Below are positions 54,739 to 64,000 of a stretch of DNA of 64,000 nt, in pieces. Source of the stretch: Clostridium pasteurianum (GTDB lineage: Bacteria; Bacillota; Clostridia; Clostridiales; Clostridiaceae); assembly GCF_001705235.1 (NCBI RefSeq), contig NZ_MCGV01000001.1:3104181-3168180 (forward strand), given 5' to 3'. The position numbers and the translations under genes were made by a program. How positions within the stretch are numbered: the stretch's first letter is position 1; each line of letters starts with the position of its first letter. The notes beneath the pieces were generated by a model. That model was not told where the DNA came from and searched no databases. It saw nothing but the letters and a program-made list of their open reading frames with translations.

Positions 54739-54767
54739 ATTATAATCACAATGCAAATCATTTGCAA
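54739..54767 (-). promoter_or_regulatory. Promoter with Fur-family-like operator upstream of the metal importer
   Basis: On the minus strand TTGCAA (54762-54767) and TATAAT (54739-54744) are 17 bases apart. The palindrome TGCAAAT-C-ATTTGCA (54752-54766), a 7-1-7 form as used by Fur, Zur and PerR, covers the -35 and spacer. A Fur-family repressor would block the promoter when its metal is plentiful. Confidence 0.72.
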
Positions 54768-54773
54768 GTAGCT

Positions 54774-55015
54774 GCGAAGTAACAGTATTTTAGAACATTA
54801 AATAAAACTCATAAGACTAAGCTCCAAATAATGAAAATCCTAAGAAATTTTAATAACTCGATGTTCATCTCAAACAGATTAAAATTTCTAAGTCTTTTCA
54901 TTATTTGGAGCTTAGTCTTATTGAGTTTTATTTAAACAGTTCTTAAAATACTGTTACTTCGCTTTAGAGTAAATGCAAGGAGGATTTTCTTCTGCTAGTG
55001 CTGCGGAAAATCTGA
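54774..55015. repeat. Repeat family A, copy 3 (full hairpin plus tail)
   Basis: GCGAAGTAACAGTATTTTA and its reverse complement mark the ends of a 190-base hairpin (54774-54963). The loop holds CTGTTTGAG and CGAGTT in reverse orientation relative to copy 1. The tail (54964-55015, GCAAGGAGGATTTTCTTCTGC) lies to its right, as expected for that orientation. It starts seven bases from the metal-importer promoter. Confidence 0.8.
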
Positions 55016-55019
55016 ATTA

Positions 55020-55170
55020 AAAGACTATATAATGCTAAGCTTCAAACAATGGGGAACCTAAGAAATTTTGATGATTAGCCTATTGAATTAAAATTTCTAA
55101 GTCTTTTTATAATTTGGAGCAAGACTTATTGAGTTTTATTTAAATCGTTCTCAAACTTCTATTATTAATT
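55020..55170. repeat. Repeat family A, copy 4 (central hairpin only)
   Basis: AAGACTATATAATGCTAAGC to about 55140 repeats the inner arms of the family A hairpin, with CCTAAGAAATTTTG and AAAATTTCTAAGTC. The outer terminus is degenerate (CTCAAACTTCTATTATT) on the right and absent on the left. It lies back to back with copy 3. Confidence 0.7.
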
Positions 55171-55388
55171 TTTTTCTGTCTTTGTTTATTATGTTGCAGC
55201 ACTCAAAATATGTGCGAAAATGAGATATGATTAATAATATACACAGGGGGGAGTTAAAAATGAGTATAAATTTAATTAAAACATGTAATTAATGTGTGCA
55301 TTTTTTTGCATTTTACTCTATAATTAAAAATGGTTGAAATACGATTAAGTTAGAGAAAAGTTATCTAGTTAATTAAGGAGAATTATTT
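55171..55388. other. Upstream region of comEB with a possible leader ORF
   Basis: A strong GGGGGGAG (55246-55253) precedes ATG 55260, which opens a ten-codon frame (MSINLIKTCN) ending at 55292. It is followed by T-rich sequence and no gene until comEB at 55389. The short frame could be a leader peptide, or its ribosome binding site could be the remains of a lost gene. AAGGAGAA before 55389 belongs to comEB. Confidence 0.35.
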
Positions 55389-55877
55389 ATGGATAGAAGA
55401 GACAAATGTAATTACTATTTAGATATAGCTGAAACAGTTCTTGAGAGGGGAACATGTTTAAGGAGAGATTATGGAGCTATAATAGTAAAAAATGATGAAA
55501 TAATATCCACAGGATATACAGGAGCACCGCGGGGAAGGAAAAATTGCAGTGATCTAGGAACATGTATAAGGAAAAAATTGAATGTACCACGTGGAACCCA
55601 TTATGAACTTTGTAGATCAGTTCATGCTGAGGCAAATGCTATAATAAGTGCTGCAAGGAATGAAATGATAGGTAGTACACTTTATCTTGTTGGGAAAGAT
55701 GCGGAAACACATGAGTTTGTTAAGAATGCTTTTCCATGTTCTATGTGTAAAAGGCTTATAATAAATGCAGGAATAAGTAAAGTGGTAATACGTGATACGA
55801 AAAATGATTATAGAGAAATAGAAGTGGAAGATTGGATTAAAAATGATGACTCACTTGGTGGGGAGATGGGATATTAG
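55389..55877 (+). CDS. comEB: dCMP deaminase (ComEB-like)
   Basis: The 162-residue protein has the zinc site HAEANAIISAA (His and catalytic Glu) and PCSMCK (two cysteines), and an N-terminal DYGAIIVKNDEIISTGYTGAPRG typical of deoxycytidylate deaminases. It makes dUMP for thymidylate synthesis. It is also called ComEB from its place in Bacillus competence operons, but no competence genes are near. It lies in a run towards tagO and wecB. Confidence 0.92.
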   Translation: MDRRDKCNYYLDIAETVLERGTCLRRDYGAIIVKNDEIISTGYTGAPRGRKNCSDLGTCIRKKLNVPRGTHYELCRSVHAEANAIISAARNEMIGSTLYLVGKDAETHEFVKNAFPCSMCKRLIINAGISKVVIRDTKNDYREIEVEDWIKNDDSLGGEMGY

Positions 55878-55975
55878 GGAGAATATTTAAGCTAAGGAAT
55901 TTGAGACAGACATTTTACAACATTTTAACAATTGATTGCTGAAATGTATTCAGCTACATAAAAAGGAAGGTAAAT

Positions 55976-57010
55976 ATGGGAAGTAAGTTCATTATATTTA
56001 TTGCAGCAATGTTAATTTCATTTTTAACTACACCGCTTGTTAGGAAATTTGCAAAGCGTATAAATGCTATAGATGTACCTAAAGATAAAAGAAGAGTTCA
56101 TAAAAAGCCTACACCTAAAATAGGGGGACTTGCAATATATTTTTCATTTGTATTGGTTTTGATATTAAAGCCAGGTCCAATACAAAAGCCAGAAATGGGC
56201 ATAATATTAGGTGGAGGAATAATAGTTCTTGGTGGATTTATCGATGATTTGAAAAATTTAAGGCCATTTCAGAAAATAATATTTCAGCTTTTAGGTTCAT
56301 TTGTTTTAATTGTTTTTAGAATTAGGATTTCAATGATAACCAATCCAATAAGTAATTCATTTTCGTTTATACATATAAATAATTTTGTTGGAATAGCAAT
56401 AACTATTATATGGGTACTAGGAGTTACTAATGCCTTTAACTTAATAGATGGGCTTGATGGATTGTCGGCGGGGGTAGCATTTATTTCAAGTATGACAATA
56501 GCTATAGTTGCGTTTCTAAATGGTCCTAGTAGAATGGAAGCAGAAATATTATCTATTATTTTAGGTGGAGCTATACTTGGATTTTTGCCATATAATTTTA
56601 ACCCGGCATCTATTTTTATGGGAGATACAGGAGCACAATTTTTAGGCTTTGCACTTGCGGCAATATCTATTCAGGGAGCTATAAAATCTGCCTCTGCAGT
56701 TGTTTTGGCTGTGCCAATTCTTGTACTTGGCCTTCCAATATATGATACAATTTTTGCCATAATAAGGAGAAAAATAAATGGCAAACCCATAATGCAAGCG
56801 GATAGAGGACATTTACATCATAGGCTTCTTGATATGGGATTAAGTCAGAAACAAGCAGTTTTAATAATGTATTTTATAAGTGCTATATTAGGACTTATAG
56901 CAGTAATAGCCATGCAACTTACAAATACCAAAGCATATGCTGTTTTTGCTGGAGTTTTAGTATTCATAGCTTTTCTAGCGTGGAAGTTTGGATTATTTAA
57001 GCATAAATAA
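55976..57010 (+). CDS. tagO: Undecaprenyl-phosphate GlcNAc-1-phosphate transferase
   Basis: The 344-residue, multi-membrane-segment protein belongs to the MraY/WecA family. It carries KPTPKIGGLAIYFSF, GGFIDDLKNLRP, NAFNLIDGLDGLSAGV and FMGDTGAQFLGF (the catalytic aspartates) and HLHHRLLDMG. It adds GlcNAc-1-phosphate to undecaprenyl phosphate, the first step of teichoic-acid-type wall polymers. wecB, which makes ManNAc for the next step, follows 37 bases later. The TagO/WecA/RgpG distinction cannot be made from sequence alone. Confidence 0.92.
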   Translation: MGSKFIIFIAAMLISFLTTPLVRKFAKRINAIDVPKDKRRVHKKPTPKIGGLAIYFSFVLVLILKPGPIQKPEMGIILGGGIIVLGGFIDDLKNLRPFQKIIFQLLGSFVLIVFRIRISMITNPISNSFSFIHINNFVGIAITIIWVLGVTNAFNLIDGLDGLSAGVAFISSMTIAIVAFLNGPSRMEAEILSIILGGAILGFLPYNFNPASIFMGDTGAQFLGFALAAISIQGAIKSASAVVLAVPILVLGLPIYDTIFAIIRRKINGKPIMQADRGHLHHRLLDMGLSQKQAVLIMYFISAILGLIAVIAMQLTNTKAYAVFAGVLVFIAFLAWKFGLFKHK

Positions 57011-57047
57011 CTTTTGATATACTAATATTAATTGAGGAGGCAGGATT

Positions 57048-58205
57048 ATGAAACCTATAAAAGTAATCAGCATATTCGGAACAAGACCTGAGGCTATAAA
57101 GATGGCACCTTTGGTCAGAAAATTAGATAAAAATGAGAATATAGAATCTAAGGTATGTGTTACGGCACAACATAGACAAATGCTCGATCAAGTGCTTGAT
57201 TTGTTTGACATAAAACCTGATTTCGATCTAAATATAATGAAAAGTAAGCAGTCTCTTACAGGAATAACTGCTAGAGTTCTAGAGGGATTGGATAAAATTT
57301 TTTATGAGGTAAAACCTGATATTGTACTTGTTCATGGTGATACAACTACTACTTTTACGGCAGCACTTGCAGCATTTTATAAAAAAATAGCAGTTGGACA
57401 TGTAGAAGCAGGTCTCAGAACATATAATAAATATTTTCCATTTCCTGAGGAGATGAATAGGAAGCTTACAGGAACTATTGCCGATTTACATTTTGCGCCA
57501 ACTACAGGTTCTAAGCAAAATCTTTTAAATGAAGGCATAAATGAAAAAAATATATTTGTTACAGGAAACACTGTAATAGATGCTATGAACCATACTGTAG
57601 AGGACAATTATGTTTTTGAAAATGATGAATTAAATAAGCTGGATTATAAAAACAAAAAGGTAATAATGGTAACAGCACATAGACGTGAAAATTGGGGTAA
57701 AGGAATAGAAAATATATGTACTGCTTTAAGAAGAATTGTGGAGGAAAATGAAGATGTTGAGTTAGTATATCTTGTACATTTAAATCCAGTAGTTAGGGAA
57801 GTAGTATATAAAAATTTAAATGGTATGCGTGGAGTACATCTTCTTCCGCCACTAGATACTAAGGAAACTCACAATCTAATGAATAGATGTTTTATGGTAA
57901 TGACGGATTCTGGTGGACTTCAAGAAGAAGCACCTCATCTTGGAAAGCCTGTACTTGTTTTAAGAGATGTTACAGAAAGGCCAGAAGCAGTTGATGCCGG
58001 AACTGTAAAATTGGTTGGAACTGATGTAAAGAAAATTGTAGAAGAGGCTTACAAAATACTTAGAGATGAAAAAGAGTACCAAAAAATGAGTAAAGCTATA
58101 AATCCATATGGTGATGGCAATGCAGCTGACAGGATAGTGGATGCTATATTATATCATTTTGGATATATTAAAGATAGACCTTGTGATTTTATTATTAATA
58201 AATAG
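57048..58205 (+). CDS. wecB: UDP-N-acetylglucosamine 2-epimerase, non-hydrolysing
   Basis: The 385-residue protein has FGTRPEAIKMAPLV (near the start), VHGDTTTTFTAALAAFY, GHVEAGLRTYNKYFPFPEE, MVTAHRRENWGKG and TDSGGLQEEAPHLGKPVL. It converts UDP-GlcNAc to UDP-ManNAc for wall polymer linkage units; the Bacillus name is mnaA. GGAGG precedes the ATG. A strong terminator follows and separates it from thlA. Confidence 0.95.
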   Translation: MKPIKVISIFGTRPEAIKMAPLVRKLDKNENIESKVCVTAQHRQMLDQVLDLFDIKPDFDLNIMKSKQSLTGITARVLEGLDKIFYEVKPDIVLVHGDTTTTFTAALAAFYKKIAVGHVEAGLRTYNKYFPFPEEMNRKLTGTIADLHFAPTTGSKQNLLNEGINEKNIFVTGNTVIDAMNHTVEDNYVFENDELNKLDYKNKKVIMVTAHRRENWGKGIENICTALRRIVEENEDVELVYLVHLNPVVREVVYKNLNGMRGVHLLPPLDTKETHNLMNRCFMVMTDSGGLQEEAPHLGKPVLVLRDVTERPEAVDAGTVKLVGTDVKKIVEEAYKILRDEKEYQKMSKAINPYGDGNAADRIVDAILYHFGYIKDRPCDFIINK

Positions 58206-58224
58206 TACATAAAGGTTAAATGGG

Positions 58225-58287
58225 AACTTATATACGTGTATTATACTTTGTTTTATGTATTTATATACGTATATAAGTTGTTTTTTT
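58225..58287 (+). terminator. Terminator of wecB
   Basis: AACTTATATACGT (58225-58237) and ACGTATATAAGTT (58267-58279) are perfect inverted copies, then a T run follows from 58281. The loop is about 29 bases. Confidence 0.85.
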
Positions 58288-58306
58288 ATTATAATTGAAA
58301 AAAAGT

Positions 58307-58359
58307 TTGTGTTTTTTTTAACAAAATCTATTGATAAAAATAGGTATAGTGGGTATAAT
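58307..58359 (+). promoter_or_regulatory. thlA promoter with a Rex-like half site
   Basis: TTGATA (58331-58336) and TATAAT (58354-58359) are 17 bases apart. This is the recognised strong thiolase promoter type of solventogenic clostridia. Directly upstream, TTGTGTTTTTTTTAACAA (58307-58324) has the outer ends of the Rex consensus TTGTTAANNNNTTAACAA, one half perfect. Redox control by Rex is therefore possible. About 190 bases of leader separate it from thlA. Confidence 0.82.
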
Positions 58360-58557
58360 TAAATTGATGTAAGGAATTAATTTAATTAGGAATCAATTAT
58401 GGAAAATATTTAGAATAAGCTATAAAATTTAGTTTATTTAGTGAAACCAACTTAACTAAAATCTATTTAAAGTTAAGATTTTTGAGAATAAATAGTTTAA
58501 GTTTTGTGGTGTGTTATTCTACTAGAACATGAGATTAAAATTTAGGAGGTTATTGTA

Positions 58558-59736
58558 ATGAAAGAAATTGTAATAGCTAGTGCAGTAAGAACAGCAATTG
58601 GATCTTACGGTAAAGGTCTTAAAGATGTACCAGCAGTTGATTTAGGAGCTTTAGTTATAAAAGAGGCAGTTAAGAAAGCGGGAATAAAACCAGATGATGT
58701 TAATGAGGTTATTTTCGGAAATGTTCTTTCAGCAGGATTAGGACAGAACCCAGCAAGACAGGCATCATTTAGAGCAGGATTACCAGTTGAAATTCCAGCA
58801 CTTACTGTTAACAAAGTTTGTGGTTCAGGTCTTAGAACAGTTAGTTTGGCAGCTCAGATTATAAAAGCAGGAGATGCTGATGTAGTAATAGCTGGCGGTA
58901 TGGAAAACATGTCAAGGGCTCCTTACTTAGTTAATAATGCTAGATGGGGATATAGAATGGGAAACTCAAAATTCATCGATGAAATGATAACTGATGGATT
59001 ATGGGATGCATTCAATGACTATCATATGGGAATGACTGCAGAAAACATAGCTGAGAGATGGAATCTTACAAGAGAAGAGCAGGATGAGTTTGCTCTTGCT
59101 TCACAGCAGAAAGCTGAAAAAGCTATAAAAACAGGTCAATTTAAGGATGAAATAGTTCCTGTAGTTATTAAGACTAGAAAAGGTGAAGTTGTATTTGATA
59201 CAGATGAACATCCTAGATTTGGAAGTACTATAGAAGGACTTGCTAAGTTGAGACCAGCATTTAAGAAAGATGGAACGGTTACAGCTGGTAATGCATCTGG
59301 ATTAAATGATTGTGCAGCAGCACTTGTAGTTATGAGCGCAGATAAAGCAAAAGAACTTGGAATAAAACCTCTTGCAAAGATTGTTTCATATGGTTCAGCA
59401 GGATTAGATCCAGCTATAATGGGATATGGACCTTTCTATGCAACAAAAGGAGCACTTAAAAAGGCTGGTTGGACAGTTGATGATTTAGATTTAATAGAGG
59501 CAAATGAAGCTTTTGCTTCTCAAAGTTTAGCAGTAGCAAAAGATTTAAAATTTGATATGAATAAAGTAAATGTTAATGGAGGAGCTATTGCGCTTGGTCA
59601 TCCAATTGGAGCATCAGGTGCAAGAATACTCGTTACTCTTTTACATGCTATGCAAAAAAGAGATGCTAAAAAAGGTTTGGCAACTTTATGTATAGGTGGA
59701 GGACAAGGAACTGCAATTTTAGTTGAAAAGTGCTAA
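58558..59736 (+). CDS. thlA: Acetyl-CoA acetyltransferase (thiolase)
   Basis: The 392-residue thiolase has the active-site cysteine 88 in [21 protein letters not shown], histidine 348 in [14 protein letters not shown] and cysteine 378 in CIGGGQGTA. It condenses two acetyl-CoA to acetoacetyl-CoA, the entry point to butyrate, butanol and acetone in solventogenic clostridia. Its codon use is the cleanest in the window, as for a highly expressed gene. TTTAGGAGG precedes the ATG at good spacing. A strong terminator ends a single-gene transcript. Confidence 0.97.
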   Translation: MKEIVIASAVRTAIGSYGKGLKDVPAVDLGALVIKEAVKKAGIKPDDVNEVIFGNVLSAGLGQNPARQASFRAGLPVEIPALTVNKVCGSGLRTVSLAAQIIKAGDADVVIAGGMENMSRAPYLVNNARWGYRMGNSKFIDEMITDGLWDAFNDYHMGMTAENIAERWNLTREEQDEFALASQQKAEKAIKTGQFKDEIVPVVIKTRKGEVVFDTDEHPRFGSTIEGLAKLRPAFKKDGTVTAGNASGLNDCAAALVVMSADKAKELGIKPLAKIVSYGSAGLDPAIMGYGPFYATKGALKKAGWTVDDLDLIEANEAFASQSLAVAKDLKFDMNKVNVNGGAIALGHPIGASGARILVTLLHAMQKRDAKKGLATLCIGGGQGTAILVEKC

Positions 59737-59752
59737 TATGTGGCTTTAAAAG

Positions 59753-59790
59753 TACCCCTGTAGAATTAATGGAATAATTCTACAGGGGTA
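59753..59790 (+). terminator. Terminator of thlA
   Basis: TACCCCTGTAGAATTA (59753-59768) and TAATTCTACAGGGGTA (59775-59790) form a near-perfect 16-base stem. TTCTATATATA follows. Confidence 0.85.
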
Positions 59791-59792
59791 TT

Positions 59793-60367
59793 CTATATAT
59801 AAATTTTATGTTAAATATTTTATTTATGCATGTGCAATTAGTAATTTAGTATATGCTTAAATAAAGTTTAAATATTTAAAATTATAAATTGCGTGAAAGT
59901 AGATAATCTGTTTTATATCCATAAAATTAATCACTCTGAATAATTAATTCATACATATATTTGTATAAATATAATAACAAATACATATTTTTTGTATATA
60001 TAACTTTTTGATATAATGATGCATGAAGTTAAAATTAAAGTCAAATGATGGTGAAGGAGATTTAATACGCAATACATATTATTTTAATTAATTGCTAAAT
60101 TTATTAAAAAAGTGTACGATAAAAAATAGGTCATTAAAAATCATAATTGAGTTTAAAATATTCAGTTATTTGAATGATTACTAGCGTAATGCAGTAATGA
60201 GTGAATTTTTTATTTAAATTGATTAAGTTGGCAAGAAATGATTTTTAATCGTTATCATATATGCAAAAAAGCTTAAATGAGTGAAAAAAATCCTTAAAAT
60301 AGAGGTTTATTTATAAAAGGTTAAGATATATAATTGAAATATCGTTTTAATTACTGGAGGAAGTGTT
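59793..60367. other. Long AT-rich region upstream of the ATP synthase operon
   Basis: About 570 bases hold no gene. TATAAT at about 60012 is a possible -10 box, but its -35 is weak. AAGGAGA at 60054-60060 is a good ribosome binding site with no ATG, GTG or TTG at proper spacing behind it; an ATA leads only to eight codons. A leader of over 300 bases before atpI is therefore likely if that promoter is used. GGAGGAAG at about 60357 belongs to atpI. Confidence 0.35.
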
Positions 60368-60748
60368 TTGAATCAAGATATTAAAAAAATGTTAAAAATT
60401 GTAACTATTTGTGATATACTGGTTGCTATTTTGGTATTTGCGGTACTTTTTATTAATATAAATAATTATGTGATTTCATTAATTGCTGTGCTAGGAATTT
60501 TCACAGCAGTTTTAAATTTTTATTTAAGCACTGTTACAGCAAATTTTGTTTTAATAAATAAATCAAGTAATAAATCACTTATAGTATTTAGTTCAATATT
60601 TAGGGTGGTACTTGTTTGTGCTATAAGTATTATTCTATATAAAATATATAAATATTATTTAATTGCCTATATAGGTGGGTATAGTGCTCACTTTATAGCA
60701 CTTATAATTTATGGACTATTGTTAAAAAATAATAGTGGAAGGGAGTGA
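60368..60748 (+). CDS. atpI: ATP synthase assembly-associated subunit I
   Basis: The 126-residue protein has four membrane segments and is in the position of AtpI at the start of the atp operon. AtpI helps assemble the c-ring and may move ions, but is not part of the final complex. The sequence is poorly conserved, as is usual for AtpI, so the call depends on position and topology. The start is TTG 60368, after GGAGGAAG. Confidence 0.8.
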   Translation: MNQDIKKMLKIVTICDILVAILVFAVLFININNYVISLIAVLGIFTAVLNFYLSTVTANFVLINKSSNKSLIVFSSIFRVVLVCAISIILYKIYKYYLIAYIGGYSAHFIALIIYGLLLKNNSGRE

Positions 60749-60752
60749 TTAA

Positions 60753-61418
60753 GTGGATATTAGCATTCAAGCTGAATCATGGTTTAAGTTATTTGGAATA
60801 AATATTACTGATAGTATGGTGCTTCAATTTGCAGTATTGATCATCGTTGCAATAGTATCTATCGTGCTGACTAGGAACATGAAAAAGATTCCAGATAGAA
60901 GACAGAATGTAGCCGAAATCCTTGTTCAAGGAGTTAACAATGTTGTAAAAGAAAATATGGGAGAAAAATATGTTAAGTTTGCTCCATATATATGCGCACT
61001 GGCTTTATATTTGCTCTTTATGAATTGTATGGGGCTTATAGGATTTGAGCCACCAACGAAAGATATAAATGTTCCAGCAGCATTAGCAGCCTTGACATTT
61101 TTTATAGTTCAGGGAAATGCAATAAAAAGAAATGGAGTTAAAAAGTATTTTCTAGGCTATACTAAACCATTTTTGCCGCTGCTTCCTATAAATATTCTAG
61201 AAAGGTTGACATTGCCGCTTTCGCTTTGTCTCAGACTTTTTGGTAATATGGTAGCAGGTTCAGTTATAATGGCACTTGTTTATGGTGCTATGGGACATTT
61301 TGCACTTGTAGTTCCTATACCATTACATGGATTCTTTGATGCATTTGATGGTGTTGTGCAAATGATAGTATTTGTTATGCTAACAATGGTTAACATAAAG
61401 ATAGTTGCAGAAGAGTAA
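60753..61418 (+). CDS. atpB: F0 ATP synthase subunit a
   Basis: The 221-residue membrane protein has the subunit a signature LPLSLCLRLFGNMVAGSVI, with the essential arginine (LRLFGN), and a late VQMIVFVMLTMVNI. It forms the ion half-channels next to the c-ring. The start is GTG 60753, four bases after atpI. Length is on the short side but normal for clostridia. Confidence 0.93.
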   Translation: MDISIQAESWFKLFGINITDSMVLQFAVLIIVAIVSIVLTRNMKKIPDRRQNVAEILVQGVNNVVKENMGEKYVKFAPYICALALYLLFMNCMGLIGFEPPTKDINVPAALAALTFFIVQGNAIKRNGVKKYFLGYTKPFLPLLPINILERLTLPLSLCLRLFGNMVAGSVIMALVYGAMGHFALVVPIPLHGFFDAFDGVVQMIVFVMLTMVNIKIVAEE

Positions 61419-61502
61419 TTTTAATGAGAGTAATTTGTATTTTAAAACATACAGATAACTATAAAATTTATTATTTATAACATAATAAGGAGGAAAAGAA
61501 TT

Positions 61503-61745
61503 ATGAATTCTAAATACTTTGTAGATGGAATGGTAGCTTTAGGTGCAGGTTTAGCTGCAATAGGATGTCTTGGTGGAGGTATTGGAACAGGTAATGCTGC
61601 TGGTAAAGCAGTTGAAGCTGTTGGAAGACAACCAGAAGCTAGTGGTAAAATAACTAGTACAATGATATTAGGTATAGCTTTCTCAGAAGTTACAGCTATA
61701 TATGCATTACTTGTATCATTACTATTAATATTCTTAAAATGGTAA
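61503..61745 (+). CDS. atpE: F0 ATP synthase subunit c
   Basis: The 80-residue hairpin has two membrane helices around the GRQPEA loop. The ion-binding carboxylate is Glu62 (AFSEVTAIY). Residues that bind sodium in sodium-coupled c-rings are missing: the glutamine of helix 1 is Thr29 and the serine after the glutamate is Val63. I therefore predict proton coupling. AGGAGG lies before the ATG. About 85 bases separate it from atpB. Confidence 0.94.
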   Translation: MNSKYFVDGMVALGAGLAAIGCLGGGIGTGNAAGKAVEAVGRQPEASGKITSTMILGIAFSEVTAIYALLVSLLLIFLKW

Positions 61746-61794
61746 TAAGCAGGTGATTTGCTAAAAGATAAGCAGAAGGGAGGCTTTTGCATAT

Positions 61795-62274
61795 ATGGGA
61801 GCCAGTGGAGTTAGATTTGTATTTACTCTGATAAATTTTTTGCTTTTTTTCCTAGTAATTAAACATTTCTTTTACGACCGTGTCAATGGGAGTCTTGATT
61901 CAAGAACAGAAGAAATTAAACAGACTATTGACAATGCTAATGAGGATAAAAAGAAAGCAGAAGCTTTAAAAGTGGAAACTGAAAAGAAGTTAGCTGGTGC
62001 AAGAGAAGAAGGAAAATCCATAGTAGAAGATTATAAAGTTAAGGCTGAAAAAGTTTCAGAAGAGATAACAACAGGAGCTAAGAATGAAGCTCAGACGATC
62101 TTAGAAAGAGCTAAAAGAGAAACCCAAAGAGAAAAAGAAAAGGCTGAAGATGAAATTAAAAGTCAGGTTGTTGATTTGGCTGTATTATTATCATCTAAGG
62201 CTCTTGAAAAATCCATAAATGAAGAAGAGCATAGAAGACTTATAGAAGATTTTGTATCTAAGGTAGGGATTTAA
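61795..62274 (+). CDS. atpF: F0 ATP synthase subunit b
   Basis: The 159-residue protein has one N-terminal membrane segment (about residues 5-22) and a long charged, alanine- and lysine-rich helix ([20 protein letters not shown] and onward), the dimeric stator stalk. It links F0 to F1 through the delta subunit, encoded next. Three bases separate it from atpH. Confidence 0.92.
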   Translation: MGASGVRFVFTLINFLLFFLVIKHFFYDRVNGSLDSRTEEIKQTIDNANEDKKKAEALKVETEKKLAGAREEGKSIVEDYKVKAEKVSEEITTGAKNEAQTILERAKRETQREKEKAEDEIKSQVVDLAVLLSSKALEKSINEEEHRRLIEDFVSKVGI

Positions 62275-62276
62275 TT

Positions 62277-64000
<1,724 letters not shown>

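Noticed and set aside
60050-60090. AAGGAGA with a possible ATA start, considered as a second ATA-started gene
   Set aside because: The frame has only eight codons and there is no protein pattern to support it.

Overview
The window is low-GC, densely coding DNA from an anaerobic endospore-forming Firmicute. The thiolase gene, with its TTGATA-N17-TATAAT promoter, sits just upstream of an F0F1 ATP synthase operon. Together with spore genes (sipL, yabG, splB, spoIIR, ypeB, cotS family), this points to Clostridium acetobutylicum or a very close relative. That species call rests on recognition of thlA and its surroundings, not on a database search. I see no rRNA, tRNA, CRISPR array, prophage or insertion sequence with a transposase.

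Layout. 1-3844: end of a GH32 sucrose-6-phosphate hydrolase gene, a LacI-type regulator that appears to start at ATA, a NUDIX hydrolase and an HD phosphohydrolase. 3942-8017 (mostly minus strand): a 45-residue small protein, a lipoprotein, the TPP-riboswitch-controlled thiamine transporter thiT, and a folate operon (HD protein, folP, folBK). 8271-12614: a P-loop protein, a second TPP riboswitch and the thiazole operon thiS-thiF-thiG-thiH-tenI. 12707-21306: a DUF2971 protein, manA, an esterase, panBCD (minus), a radical SAM protein and a solute-binding lipoprotein. 21900-29454: a spore-coat-like cluster of two GT4 glycosyltransferases, three CotS-type kinases, one apparent pseudokinase and the coat protease YabG. 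29727-39639: veg behind tandem strong promoters, sipL, ispE, a nucleosidase-like gene overlapping splB, a LysM membrane protein, spoIIR, a lipid glycosyltransferase and ypeB. 39715-54663: housekeeping genes (ddl, pyrG, rho, rpmE, tdk, prmC, prfA, sua5, ywlE, rpiB, upp) and a zinc/manganese-type ABC importer behind a Fur-family-like operator. 55389-64000: comEB, tagO/wecA, wecB/mnaA, thlA and atpI-B-E-F-H-A, with atpA running off the end.

How the genes fit together. Both thiamine loci, uptake and thiazole synthesis, carry their own TPP riboswitch with an intrinsic terminator. Folate, pantothenate and thiamine genes lie close together. Sporulation and germination functions are spread over 23-40 kb. 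tagO/wecA and wecB/mnaA together supply the first steps of wall polymer synthesis.

The most unusual material is non-coding. Repeat family A is a dispersed element of about 240 nt with a giant hairpin, seen in four places; one copy supplies the stop codon of a slightly shortened panD. Repeat family B is a hairpin element of about 105 nt, seen in four places; two copies bracket the solute-binding protein gene. There are also two candidate short RNAs with their own promoter and terminator, and three candidate leader peptides. Within the coding set, the CotS/GT4 cluster with its pseudokinase, and the nucleosidase-like gene overlapping splB, deserve the closest look.
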